Positions 26,557 through 36,026 of a stretch of DNA of 51,190 nucleotides are shown in pieces. Numbering within the stretch: position 1 is the stretch's first letter; every line of letters starts with the position of its first letter. Under the pieces are notes generated by a model that ran no database searches, was not told the origin of the DNA, and saw nothing but the letters and a program-made list of their open reading frames with translations. Origin of the DNA: Oscillospiraceae bacterium (lineage in GTDB: Bacteria; Bacillota; Clostridia; Oscillospirales; Acutalibacteraceae); NCBI GenBank assembly GCA_028706415.1, contig JAQWBK010000001.1, positions 1-51,190 of the forward strand, in the 5' to 3' direction. The translations under genes were made by a program, and so were the position numbers.

Positions 26557-28863
26557 CTATATCCCAGATACCGTATAGCCGCCCGCTTTAACCGTAATAC
26601 CCCTTTCCGAAAAATCTCGATTTCCATAATTAACATAAATCTTTACTCCACCGGAGAATATCGTTTCACGCACATCTTGTGTAATGACCCGATGGGAAAC
26701 AATCTGCTGTGCTGCCACGGTATTAAGCACATCTTTTATTTCAACATATTTTTCAGCGGCTTCCTCCGCCCAGTCGTCAAAAAGAGAGCTTATGATATCG
26801 TTGTTCGGGGTGGATTCAAGACGATTGCAATTTTTCATAATAAAGTGGTATTTTATGCCGATTCCAGATTCAAACGCCTTTAAAACACCTTGTTGCGGAT
26901 CGCTCATGGTGTTAATGGCCGGTGTGCTCATTGCGACTCTCCCATGCAGCGCAATCTGATAAAACGGAACGGTATATGTCTCAACCATATAACCACTGCT
27001 GTATATCGGGGTATCGGTAATATGGTCTGCGTATTCGACCGCATAGGCATTAGGCTCTGATAAAAGCTGCTTTTCCTTTGCGTCCTTTAGCCCCCTCAGA
27101 ATAGACTGAATTTCCTTGTCTGCCGTATCCCGCTTTACCGTTTTGCCGCTGAAATCTGAATATACCTTCTGCCCCAGGGTATTTGCGCTTACGCCTGTGA
27201 AGTCATATTTATCTGCTGCATCCGCAACCTTACCGGCAGCTTGTTTAATTTTAATGAAATTTAAAAGGAATTGAGGTTCGGTCAGTATGGCTTTCAGGTC
27301 ATTGATTCTGTATGCGTATTGCAGCGCCGGACTCCTCTGAATTGATGATGCGGAATCAAATCTTGTATTGAATCCCCAGCGGCTTTTTACCATATCTGTG
27401 AAATTGAAATCTAAATATATTTCGGTTCCGTTTTGCTTTAAAAAGTTAAGCATGTTTTTAAAGCTTTTCTTACCACCCAGCCTGCCTTCGGGTTTAATTC
27501 CGTTGGGTATGGCGGCACCTGTCCCGTCTTTGTTCCAATAGACATAATCTATGGCCAACTTGTCAGCACCCAATGAAGCCAGCCGCTTTGTCATCTCCTG
27601 CACATCCGAATATGTCGACAAAGGTACCACACGGTTCACAGGAAAACCCAAGAAGCTTTCTCGTGCCATAATGCCGCCCATAATTTCCATATACAGCGGC
27701 ACAGCGGATACCGAACTTTTCTGCTCACCCAACAGCCATTCTCCAAACCGATGAGCCATACCTACATAATTTGCATCCTTCCCCTCAAGGAAAAAGTAGC
27801 GAATGCGATATCTCCCGGGCTTTGGCGGGTTTTGCTCCAGTACCCGAACCGTCTGTGCTTTCTTTTCGATAAGCACCATATCCGAATCGCGATATATAAA
27901 CTCCATATAAGCGTTGTTGTAACTGCATCGTTTACCGTTGACCGATGCGTTTGCGATTGCTCGTCCGGCGCCGTCGGTTATTATACCCATCATGGCATGG
28001 TCTGCGTTTTTAATCCCGAACACCGGCATACGCACCGTTTCGGCCATCACATCATGCTGAATTCTTGTGGTTGAGTATTCTCTGCCGTATACATATTGAC
28101 TGTAATCTTCGATAAAGCGGTCGGGGCGGTTCATCTCAATTATTGCTCCGCTTCCATCCGGAACAAATATATACCCCTCGGCTTGACTGCCGGCTGCGCC
28201 GAAGTAAGGCATAACCGACACCGTTGTAAGCTTATAGACTTCCTCGGACTCGGTGATATCCTTTGCAATTATGGATACATCAACATAATCCTCTGCGAGC
28301 ACAATCTCGATTGGGATAGAAAAGCCCTCTCTCGGGAAGGCAAATGTAAGAAGAGCCCCGTTTGCAATCTTTTTACAAGTCAGCCCGCCTTTTTTAACCG
28401 AGGCTGTCTTTGCGTTGATGGGGTTTACATTCCCCAGCCTGTCTGAGTATTTCACCTGAATGAGAGACTCCATGGCCAGCCTGGTGCCCCCCTGAGCCAA
28501 GGGATCTTCCATATGGTTATCGGGCACGCTTTTCCAAGTTGTTCCCTCTTTATCCTGCAAAATAAGGAAACCTTGTTCTTCATTGATATAAAGCATAAAC
28601 CGACCGTTCTCGGCATAAAGCTGGTATCCGTCCAAAGCCTGCGCGCTCTCACCCTGATTATTTGCAGTGGTATATATCTGTGTCTGCGCTGCGGCATTTG
28701 GAATTATTAAGGTGATTCCCGCAGCAAATACAACAGCAAGCATAAGTCTATACAGTCTTTTCATATTCATATAAATGCTCCTGCGCTGAGGCTTTTGCAA
28801 ATGCATGAATGAAAGATTGCACCGGCTTGCACCTGCCTGTGTGTATTTTTTATGCTCTTTCAC
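26557..28863 (-). CDS. DUF5696 secreted protein, probable TIM-barrel glycosidase
   Basis: The protein has a signal peptide starting at MNMKRLYRL; its ATG at 28770 has AGGAG seven bases before it, while the GTG at 28863 also has a good GGAG site and would add 31 residues. In the longer numbering, residues 70-385 are beta-rich like a mutarotase-type domain, and from about 388 a barrel-like part carries LAIDYVYWNKDG (436-447), EIYLDFNFTD (481-490, Asp485 a candidate catalytic residue) and later VPFYQIALHGR. This resembles GH101/GH129-type alpha-N-acetylgalactosaminidases. In other Firmicutes, DUF5696 genes often sit beside YIP1 proteins and sugar ABC transporters, as here. Activity is inferred. 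Confidence 0.8.
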   Translation of the reverse strand: MKEHKKYTQAGASRCNLSFMHLQKPQRRSIYMNMKRLYRLMLAVVFAAGITLIIPNAAAQTQIYTTANNQGESAQALDGYQLYAENGRFMLYINEEQGFLILQDKEGTTWKSVPDNHMEDPLAQGGTRLAMESLIQVKYSDRLGNVNPINAKTASVKKGGLTCKKIANGALLTFAFPREGFSIPIEIVLAEDYVDVSIIAKDITESEEVYKLTTVSVMPYFGAAGSQAEGYIFVPDGSGAIIEMNRPDRFIEDYSQYVYGREYSTTRIQHDVMAETVRMPVFGIKNADHAMMGIITDGAGRAIANASVNGKRCSYNNAYMEFIYRDSDMVLIEKKAQTVRVLEQNPPKPGRYRIRYFFLEGKDANYVGMAHRFGEWLLGEQKSSVSAVPLYMEIMGGIMARESFLGFPVNRVVPLSTYSDVQEMTKRLASLGADKLAIDYVYWNKDGTGAAIPNGIKPEGRLGGKKSFKNMLNFLKQNGTEIYLDFNFTDMVKSRWGFNTRFDSASSIQRSPALQYAYRINDLKAILTEPQFLLNFIKIKQAAGKVADAADKYDFTGVSANTLGQKVYSDFSGKTVKRDTADKEIQSILRGLKDAKEKQLLSEPNAYAVEYADHITDTPIYSSGYMVETYTVPFYQIALHGRVAMSTPAINTMSDPQQGVLKAFESGIGIKYHFIMKNCNRLESTPNNDIISSLFDDWAEEAAEKYVEIKDVLNTVAAQQIVSHRVITQDVRETIFSGGVKIYVNYGNRDFSERGITVKAGGYTVSGI

Positions 28864-28878
28864 ACTATCAGCTCCTTC

Positions 28879-30951
28879 CTACATCATCTTGAGCTCGGCG
28901 TAAATGCTTCCTATAAATTCGAGAAGCTGTGATAATATGTTATAGCTTAAGGCGCATATCAACAATATTACCAGCATTCCCGCAAGCGTAAGTATGGTCG
29001 TCCATATTGTCCTTCCTAATGAATACATATGAACTTCCTTAATCGCCATAATAAGCCCTATTGCGGTCCATGCATATACAATAAACCGCGCCATCGAAAT
29101 AAAGGATGCTTCGTTTGTGGTGAGGACATTGCTCATAATTACTACCACAACCGTACCAATGATATAAGGTAGCAGCGCATATGAGCAGTAGTTCCATATT
29201 TCCTTCAGTCTGCCCTTTCCCTCCTGAATCGTGGTGATTGACCAGTTGCAGATGGTAAAGGCTGCGAAAAATCCAATTGTAGAAAGTAGGGAGAACATTA
29301 AATTAAATTTATCCGTGCGATTATAATTAAAAGCAAAGCCTGTCAGCTGCCGCTCGATTATCGAAACAATAAAATACGCCAGCAGCAGAACGTTTGCGGC
29401 TAAGACCGAATCCTTTTTCCGTTCTTTAAGATCTGTATAACCGATAAACGGATGAAGCATGCAGTAAACGGGATAATGAAACCGCCCGATCTTCACATCA
29501 TAAACGCTCTTTTTGTTTCTTCGGCGCAATATAACTATAATGACAGGAGCTACAACAGACAGGATAATCCCAAGCATGAACACCAGAAAATTATGTCTCA
29601 AAATATCTCCGCGGTATTCACTGAACGCTTCAGAATACAGCTCCCGTTCAAAGGCGACTTTATAAAATTTGGCTGCCTTTTTGAAATCGCCCATGCCCTC
29701 ATATGCCTTGCCCAGTCCCCTGTTGGCAAGCTCATATAAATTATCCTGCTTTAAAACTGCGCCCCACGGTTCCATAGCTTGTCGGTATTTGCCATCGTCA
29801 CAAAGGAGAACCGCCTTCCTGACATTTTTTGCGAAATCGGTTGGTGTAAATAATGTTATTAGCCCTGTCTGCCCATCCAAAAGCAGCAGCTTATCGCCCA
29901 GCGATTCTACCGCAACCGGATTTTGTGTAAGCCCATTCTGTATCCCCTTTCCTCCGAACGCAAACATGAGATTGCTCTCCCCATCATACTGAAAAAGCCT
30001 TCCACTTCTGCTGTCCAGAACCGTGATAAATCCATCCGCATCCACCGCAATGTCGGCAAGCATGGTTTCGGTGCCGCGGTCGCCGAACACCTTCTCAGGT
30101 ATGACATTTTCGCCCAGGGCATTCAGCTTCTTTACCTGCCCCTGGGTCACATCGTTCCCTTTTCGTACTGTGTAAATAAAGTTGTTTTTATCCACCGTAA
30201 AGCTGACAAACTCCACCGGAACGGTTCGTTTCATATTGGCAGCCTGTTTATCGGTCAAAATCTGTTTCCAAAAATAATCTGCAAGTGTATCGGCGGTAAG
30301 GGTTATCTTTTCGCTTCCGTAAAAGCCTAGGAAAACCCCTCTTTCGTCATATTGAAGAGCCCCCTGATAACAGTTTGCCGAAACAACATAATAGATGCCC
30401 GCTGAGTCCATAATTGCTTTTACCGGTGCAAAGAAGAAATCCTTGGGCAATATATTGCTGTTTGGTGACTTTAGAGTGTCGATCAGCTTTAAACTCAAAT
30501 CGAATATCAGAACACCGGCTTTTTTGTCGGCGATCACAATTTTTTTATGCTGGTTGCTGACAAAAATGCTGATGGGTTCCATCATGCTCATGGGCTTGCC
30601 GTCCGATTCCATCGGCCCCAGCTCTTTTAAAAGCTTCATATCCCTGTCCATCACCAGAACCCGATTGTTTCCGGAGTCAAGAACATAAATTTCATTATCC
30701 GGGGTGGAGAAAATATCCGTAGGTGATTTCAAAGCGCCTGCGCCAATCGTTATCCCTGAAACAGTACGCTCGGGCAGGTATGTTTGGGCAGTGGGGACAG
30801 AACTCCCCCAATGATCATAGCGGTAACTGTAATATGGTGCTTCGCTCGTTAGGGCACCTGCGCTAAACGAACCCAGCATACCAACAATTAATGTGGCAGC
30901 CAGAAACGTGATTAGTTTTTTTGTTGAGATTTTCACCATACCGGCTACCAT
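28879..30951 (-). CDS. NHL beta-propeller - TPR - YIP1 membrane protein
   Basis: The 690-residue protein has a signal peptide, NHL-type propeller repeats (about 45-370; e.g. PTDIFSTPDNEIYVLDSGNNR), a TPR-like pair of helices (about 375-445, GLGKAYEGMGDFKKAAKFY), a membrane helix, then a YIP1-type domain of five or so helices (about 490-690). The propeller lies outside the cell and may bind glycan or neighbouring surface proteins; YIP1 domains have no known reaction. It fits tightly between the DUF5696 gene (15 bases) and a permease gene (19 bases), so it belongs to the uptake system. Several near starts exist; the fifth-codon ATG has the better spaced AAAGGA. Confidence 0.82.
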   Translation of the reverse strand: MVAGMVKISTKKLITFLAATLIVGMLGSFSAGALTSEAPYYSYRYDHWGSSVPTAQTYLPERTVSGITIGAGALKSPTDIFSTPDNEIYVLDSGNNRVLVMDRDMKLLKELGPMESDGKPMSMMEPISIFVSNQHKKIVIADKKAGVLIFDLSLKLIDTLKSPNSNILPKDFFFAPVKAIMDSAGIYYVVSANCYQGALQYDERGVFLGFYGSEKITLTADTLADYFWKQILTDKQAANMKRTVPVEFVSFTVDKNNFIYTVRKGNDVTQGQVKKLNALGENVIPEKVFGDRGTETMLADIAVDADGFITVLDSRSGRLFQYDGESNLMFAFGGKGIQNGLTQNPVAVESLGDKLLLLDGQTGLITLFTPTDFAKNVRKAVLLCDDGKYRQAMEPWGAVLKQDNLYELANRGLGKAYEGMGDFKKAAKFYKVAFERELYSEAFSEYRGDILRHNFLVFMLGIILSVVAPVIIVILRRRNKKSVYDVKIGRFHYPVYCMLHPFIGYTDLKERKKDSVLAANVLLLAYFIVSIIERQLTGFAFNYNRTDKFNLMFSLLSTIGFFAAFTICNWSITTIQEGKGRLKEIWNYCSYALLPYIIGTVVVVIMSNVLTTNEASFISMARFIVYAWTAIGLIMAIKEVHMYSLGRTIWTTILTLAGMLVILLICALSYNILSQLLEFIGSIYAELKMM

Positions 30952-30970
30952 TCCTTTCAGTTTAACTTGA

Positions 30971-31819
30971 TCATTTCAATCCCGAGGTACTCATGGTTTC
31001 AATTATTCTGCTCTGGGAGAATATAAACAGCAAAATAGGCGGTATCATCAATATCAGCGCTGCCGCTGCAGTCGCACCTGTTCTTGTGACACCTCCGGCT
31101 GCAATGGTTGTCATAACAGAAGGGAGTGTCTTGAGCTCCTCCTTGAAAACCAATGCGCCGCTGCCGCTGTTCCAAAGCCCCTGAAAAGAAAATATCATCA
31201 GGGTCAACCATGCAGGCTTGACATTAGGCATTACCACGGTCCAGAAAATGCGTGCTTCCTTTGCCCCGTCTATTCGGGCAGCTTCCAACATCTCTTCCGG
31301 TATCTTCTGCATGAAATTCATCATCAGATACAGCCCCAGCGAGCTTTGCAAAGCAGGTAAAATCAGCGCCCAGTATGTATTGATAGCGCCTATTCCGGAC
31401 AAAATCACATACTGCGGAATATATGTCACCGATGCAGTAAAAAGCAAGGACAACACAATGATTTTGGTTAGTACCTTCTGCCCGTAAAAATTGTGTTTTG
31501 CCAAGGGGTAGGCGGCCATACTGGCAAGCACTATATGCCCGAATGTTCCGGCAATGGTTATAAAAACACTGTTAAATATATATCGTGACAGCGGCACCCA
31601 AAAATCACTGACCAAATAGTTAAGTTGAATGAAATTGTTAAAGGTCGGCTTACGCACAAAAAGGCGGGGAGGGAATATAAAAATTTCATTAAAAGGCTTA
31701 AATGCTGTACTTATAGCATAAACAATGGGCAGCATGAAAAACACACTGAACAACAGCAAGAATAGAAATACAGTTGCCGTACCGACCAAAGAACGTCCCG
31801 GACGTGGTTTCATATACAA
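30971..31819 (-). CDS. Carbohydrate ABC-transporter permease, MalG type
   Basis: This 282-residue membrane protein has six predicted helices and the EAA loop LEAARIDGAKEARIFW near residue 190, with the MalG-type layout. Start is TTG at 31819 with AAAGG seven bases before, or the ATG two codons on. It is only remotely like the MalG-type proteins at 21812 and 45034 and so belongs to the separate importer with the large binding protein at 32956. It precedes the propeller/YIP1 gene by 19 bases. Confidence 0.92.
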   Translation of the reverse strand: MYMKPRPGRSLVGTATVFLFLLLFSVFFMLPIVYAISTAFKPFNEIFIFPPRLFVRKPTFNNFIQLNYLVSDFWVPLSRYIFNSVFITIAGTFGHIVLASMAAYPLAKHNFYGQKVLTKIIVLSLLFTASVTYIPQYVILSGIGAINTYWALILPALQSSLGLYLMMNFMQKIPEEMLEAARIDGAKEARIFWTVVMPNVKPAWLTLMIFSFQGLWNSGSGALVFKEELKTLPSVMTTIAAGGVTRTGATAAAALILMIPPILLFIFSQSRIIETMSTSGLK

Positions 31820-31903
31820 AACCGTGCCTTTCCGTGTCTATACCCTTTTTAATCGTGAAAAAGAGGACACAAAATTATTTGAAGTAGGTGGATTTATTCC
31901 TGT

Positions 31904-32875
31904 TCAATCTGTGCTGAATTTTCTTAATGCACCGGTTATAATAAAGTTGGTCAAAAACATAAGGGCGAACAAAAATACTGCAATGGTGCAGGCATATCCC
32001 ATTTCGAAACGAGTTGTGCCAATGTCCATAATGTATGTGACAACCGTATCCGCACTGTATTGGGTGGTAGGAAAGCCCGCCAAAAACACGATAACCGTGC
32101 TTACACCGAAGGATGCCGCAATCTGCATGACTGCACTGAACAACAGCTGATTTGACATTGAGGGGATGGTTATATACCACAGCTCCTGACTGCGGTTGCG
32201 TACGCTGTCGATGGCTCCGGCTTCAAAGAGGCTTCTATCCATACTCTGAAATCCTGCTATAAAAGCCAGAAAGCCTGTCCCTAAGCTCATCCAAAGCTGC
32301 ACCACCACAAGCGAAGGCATAATCATATTCTGATCAATAAGCCATCCGATCGGCTCTTTTATAATGTTCATCTGAATAAGAAACCCGTTTACGACACCAT
32401 AGCTGTCGCTTGAAAAGAGGAACGCCCATACAAAATATATGTTTCCTGCTAGAACGGGTATATAGAATAGCACCGTCAAAACCGTTCTTAATGCCCTGCC
32501 GGTCTCGTTTATCAGCCATGCAAACAAAAATGAGAGTATGTAACTGATGGGGCCGGTTATAAAGGCAAAAACTATTGTATTTTTAACGACCTTAAAGAAA
32601 ATCGGGTCGTCCAGCAGCATTCGCTGATAATTTTGCAGCCCGATGAAGCGCGGAATCTCCAGCATATTAAAGCTGGTAAAGCTTAGCCCGATGGCGGACA
32701 GCATCGGTAAAATCGTAAGCAGAGCAAAGATTAGCATAAACGGAGCAAGCAAAATATAACTTTCCCGGCTTCTTTTAATCTTTTCCCAAACGGTGAAATC
32801 AACATTTTTCTCGAGTTTGTTTTTCAATAATACCATCATCCTTTCCCGCGCCATTAAACCCCCGGCAAAACGCAA
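31904..32875 (-). CDS. Carbohydrate ABC-transporter permease, MalF type
   Basis: This 323-residue protein has a first helix at about residues 40-62, the long MalF-type loop and further helices, and the EAA loop FEAGAIDSVRNRSQELW near residue 220. The EAA signature is somewhat divergent (GAID rather than AAID). It is cotranscribed with the MalG-type gene 84 bases on and follows the large binding-protein gene by 80 bases. The exact start is unclear: the sequence has in-frame Met codons at residues 1, 8, 13 and 14, and the last ones follow GGAAAGG closely. Confidence 0.9.
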   Translation of the reverse strand: MRFAGGLMARERMMVLLKNKLEKNVDFTVWEKIKRSRESYILLAPFMLIFALLTILPMLSAIGLSFTSFNMLEIPRFIGLQNYQRMLLDDPIFFKVVKNTIVFAFITGPISYILSFLFAWLINETGRALRTVLTVLFYIPVLAGNIYFVWAFLFSSDSYGVVNGFLIQMNIIKEPIGWLIDQNMIMPSLVVVQLWMSLGTGFLAFIAGFQSMDRSLFEAGAIDSVRNRSQELWYITIPSMSNQLLFSAVMQIAASFGVSTVIVFLAGFPTTQYSADTVVTYIMDIGTTRFEMGYACTIAVFLFALMFLTNFIITGALRKFSTD

Positions 32876-32955
32876 ATCTATAAAGATTAAAACTTGAACA
32901 GCGTACCAAGTAATCCGTTAAAAGTATTCTCACAAATAAAAATTTGTATCCATTT

Positions 32956-35859
32956 TTATTTTAGCAATCCAAGTTCACGGCGTTTTCTGGTGATTTCCCT
33001 GTTAATGTTACGGTTTTCCTTTTCAAAAATTTCACGAGGATTATCTCCATCGAATATCACTGCACGAAATGCATTGTCAATGCTTCTGGACACATAATAG
33101 CTGCCCGGGATTTCCGGAAGTTCGAACACGCTTTCACGCTGCTTTGACAGAAGCTCCAGCTCGCTGTCAGACCATGGCAGCCTTGAAAATGCGTCTAAAT
33201 TTGCTGTTGTGTATCTTCCTACAGGCCCAAGTATATTCTCAAGAGTAGAGCCGTAGTTATATTGAATATCGTTGCTGGTCCACCAGTCGACAAATTTATA
33301 ACAGCTCTCAGGATTATCGGCTTTTTTGAAGATGACAACCGCCGTTCCCGCTCCCGCCTCTGAGCGATTGATGCTTCCATCCTTCATCCGCGTTCCGGGT
33401 ACCTGCGCCATCCCCCACACTCCGCGTATCTCTTCGGCACCTAATGAAATTGTATTGAACATTTCGTAGGATGCTATGCCAATTGGCATTTCTCCGGATT
33501 TAAAGCGGGTATAGAAATCATATGCAAGATCAAATCCGTATTTGGTATAGAAGTCACACCATGATTTAAACGCGTTTACCGCTGCTTCACTGTCAAGTGC
33601 GGTAGCAGTGTAATCGTCCTTATAAAACGACCCTCCGTTTTGAAGCAAAAGGGTAGCATATAGATCCTTTGCTCCAAGGCCGTTATCCACAGCGGTAGCC
33701 GCAGAAATTACCGAATACGGCAGACCGATGATCATGTGGCTGCGTTGCAGCTTTGGCACTGCTTCAAAAATATCATCCCATGTTTCGGGCAGTTTGATAT
33801 TCAGCTGCGCCAGAATATCCTTACGGTAAAACATCATGTAAAAGGTTTGTGTTAGCGGTATGCCGTATATTTTCCCGTTAAGCTGATATGGCAACATTGC
33901 AGTGTCGGCAAAACGCGGTTTCATATCCTCAAACTCCGAATAACCCTCAAAGTCCAGCAGAGCACTCCGGCTTGCCAGATTAACAGGCTGTCCCCGGGCG
34001 ATACCTATTGCCACATCGGGGCCTTTCCCTGCAAGGCTGGCTTCAATAAATCCGGTCTGCACCACACTGAGATTAACGTCAACATCAGTTTTTGGTGTGA
34101 AATCATCGGTGATCAGATTTTTTATCACCTGGATATGGTCTCGGCCGACATTGGCCCAAACATCTATCGAACCGCCTTTGACTGTTTTGTTTCCGACCGT
34201 ATTGTAATCCTCAAAAAAGGATGCCAAGAAGGTATCAATAAAATGTTTCAAAACCGCAAATAAGCCTGCCTTTGGTGAAGGCAACTTACTATCCGCCGAA
34301 TGTATCATAAAGTAATCCATTTCAAGCGGCTGCTCGGTCATATTATTGAGCCAACCCGACAGGCTGCTTATTCCATCACGATAGCTTGATATCCTAAGGG
34401 GGATCGAGTTGGGATCCTTGATAAAACTATCAAGACGCCGTGCCATCGCTCGTATGGATTCGCTCTCACTTGATTTTTCGCCGCTCAACTTATCAAACAA
34501 ATCTGCAGCTTCGTGAAGATTATTTGCCTGCGTCTTGAAGGAATCAAGCAGGCCCGGAATCTCCTTATCAAGATAATAATCCCTGTATTTGTCGGGGTTT
34601 GTGCCTGTGATCATAACCATTTGCGTATAAAGGCGGTTAAGCTGATAATTTGCTTCATCCACCACCTGCAGAACCTCTGTATACTTGCCGGTACTTACCT
34701 CATATTTTATTAAGTTTCTCCCTTTATTCAGGTAAAACGGTACCGGCTTCACTTTTTCATCCGATATGGTTTTTATATTCCAGCTGATCCCATATGAAAA
34801 GTTAACATTTTCATACGCCACGCTTGGGATTTCTCCATTTATATAAATGTTTCGGAAAACCGTAACATCCACCGCGTCACTCTGTCGATATTTAACCGTA
34901 AGGTAATACAGCCCGTCTTTTGGTATGTTGTCTACCTCATATGAAAGCCACATACCGTTTTCCGACCAGTTTTGACGGCCTATGGTGTTACGGCTGATTC
35001 GGGTTGGGCTGTATGGCTCGGTGGCCGGACTGTTTCTGTCATAGATTGGGTATAAAGTAACATCCGATTTTTCAAATGCTTTTTCAGCTTGATATTTCTC
35101 CAAAAATGAGGGAACCTCAATATATGCGAGTCTTTTATAATATGCCGCAGCCTGTTCTATATCGGGTACGACCTTTTTCACTGCCAACGTAATACCGCCC
35201 ACCAAAAGGATTTCCTGCTTGCATTCTATACGCAGGGAATGCTCTCCTTTTTTTATATAAAGGCACAGCGCTTCACCCGATAGCCCTGAGGTATCACCAA
35301 GCTCGGTCTCCTGCCAGCGAGCATCCTCTATCTGTTCGGGTATTAAGTCATTACCTCGGCTATCCTTCTTAATTTCTGTTTTATCCTTGTATACACGACT
35401 AAGCGCATATCCGCTTAGCTCGTTATAAGGTGTTTCGCCGTCATAAGTTATGTCTATAAGCGGTTTATTGCCTTTAACATGCCCCGCCTTATATTCAAGA
35501 CTAAGAATATATACAGCGTTTTCTTCGGATTCGAATTTCCATTCTATCCACCCGCCAGAGCTTAGCTGAACCCCTTGCTTGCCTTTATCATCCTTCACTC
35601 TTTTAGAGTTTTCAACAGAAATTTGAGCTTCCGACTCGGGAAGAATGATCGGCTCGTTTGCATATTGATTATTTTTAATGATCTCAAGATATTGAACAAA
35701 GCTGTTTTCCCGCCCACTGTAATCGATAACCTCATCCTTTGTATCTTGATTTACACTATTATCCGATACCTGTGCCACTATATTGGGTTGAAAAAGAGTG
35801 GATATCATTATTAAAGACAATATTGCCGCTACCGTTCTTTTCCTTTTATTCGGCTTCAT
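32956..35859 (-). CDS. Oversized extracellular solute-binding protein with N-terminal carbohydrate-binding-like modules
   Basis: At 967 residues this is more than twice the usual size. A signal peptide of about 30 residues has no lipobox Cys. Two beta-rich, CBM6/35-like modules follow (about 80-230 and 285-400, the second with GLYYLTVKYRQ and FYLNKGRNLIKYEV), then a helical linker, and from about 560 a family 1 solute-binding domain (GKIYGIPLTQTFYMMFYRKDIL, LPETWDDIF). It should catch glycan chains and pass them to the permeases encoded just after it. Similar long binding proteins occur next to DUF5696 and YIP1 genes in Firmicutes. How it stays at the surface is unclear. It is the first gene of the left arm. 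Confidence 0.88.
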   Translation of the reverse strand: MKPNKRKRTVAAILSLIMISTLFQPNIVAQVSDNSVNQDTKDEVIDYSGRENSFVQYLEIIKNNQYANEPIILPESEAQISVENSKRVKDDKGKQGVQLSSGGWIEWKFESEENAVYILSLEYKAGHVKGNKPLIDITYDGETPYNELSGYALSRVYKDKTEIKKDSRGNDLIPEQIEDARWQETELGDTSGLSGEALCLYIKKGEHSLRIECKQEILLVGGITLAVKKVVPDIEQAAAYYKRLAYIEVPSFLEKYQAEKAFEKSDVTLYPIYDRNSPATEPYSPTRISRNTIGRQNWSENGMWLSYEVDNIPKDGLYYLTVKYRQSDAVDVTVFRNIYINGEIPSVAYENVNFSYGISWNIKTISDEKVKPVPFYLNKGRNLIKYEVSTGKYTEVLQVVDEANYQLNRLYTQMVMITGTNPDKYRDYYLDKEIPGLLDSFKTQANNLHEAADLFDKLSGEKSSESESIRAMARRLDSFIKDPNSIPLRISSYRDGISSLSGWLNNMTEQPLEMDYFMIHSADSKLPSPKAGLFAVLKHFIDTFLASFFEDYNTVGNKTVKGGSIDVWANVGRDHIQVIKNLITDDFTPKTDVDVNLSVVQTGFIEASLAGKGPDVAIGIARGQPVNLASRSALLDFEGYSEFEDMKPRFADTAMLPYQLNGKIYGIPLTQTFYMMFYRKDILAQLNIKLPETWDDIFEAVPKLQRSHMIIGLPYSVISAATAVDNGLGAKDLYATLLLQNGGSFYKDDYTATALDSEAAVNAFKSWCDFYTKYGFDLAYDFYTRFKSGEMPIGIASYEMFNTISLGAEEIRGVWGMAQVPGTRMKDGSINRSEAGAGTAVVIFKKADNPESCYKFVDWWTSNDIQYNYGSTLENILGPVGRYTTANLDAFSRLPWSDSELELLSKQRESVFELPEIPGSYYVSRSIDNAFRAVIFDGDNPREIFEKENRNINREITRKRRELGLLK

Positions 35860-35921
35860 TTGATATCTCCCCTTACCTTTGTGAATTTATCCGTAATTGT
35901 TATTATAAAAAATGCTTTTAT

Positions 35922-35943
35922 ACAATATATAACAATATATTGT
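35922..35943. promoter_or_regulatory. 22-bp dyad in the left-arm leader
   Basis: ACAATATA and TATATTGT form an 8-bp perfect inverted repeat with a 6-base spacer, downstream of the predicted transcription start and about 65-85 bases before the first gene. It could be a repressor operator acting as a roadblock; the sequence is AT-only apart from two pairs, so chance is possible. Confidence 0.35.
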
Positions 35944-35963
35944 ACGCATGGTTCTCTTTTTTA

Positions 35964-35992
35964 AGAATAATCAATAATCGAGGCAATTACAA
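35964..35992 (-). promoter_or_regulatory. Predicted main promoter of the left arm
   Basis: On the minus strand TTGTAA (35987-35992) and TATTCT (35964-35969) are 17 bases apart, giving a leader of about 100 bases to the large binding-protein gene. The weak -35 box suits activation by the site just upstream. Confidence 0.5.
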
Positions 35993-36004
35993 CATACATA
36001 TTGT

Positions 36005-36026
36005 TCGAGTTATTTATCCATATTTG
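36005..36026 (-). promoter_or_regulatory. Candidate activator site, copy B (CAAATATGGATAA..CTCGA)
   Basis: The same blocks as at 25541-25558 occur here, 12 bases upstream of the predicted -35 box, with four bases (ATAA) inserted between them. Either AraC protein in the locus could bind it; this is inference. Confidence 0.4.

Noticed and set aside
32876..32955. ACAAAT-AAAA-ATTTGT hairpin after the large binding-protein gene as a terminator
   Set aside because: The stem is only six A/T-rich pairs and the next permease gene clearly belongs to the same operon.
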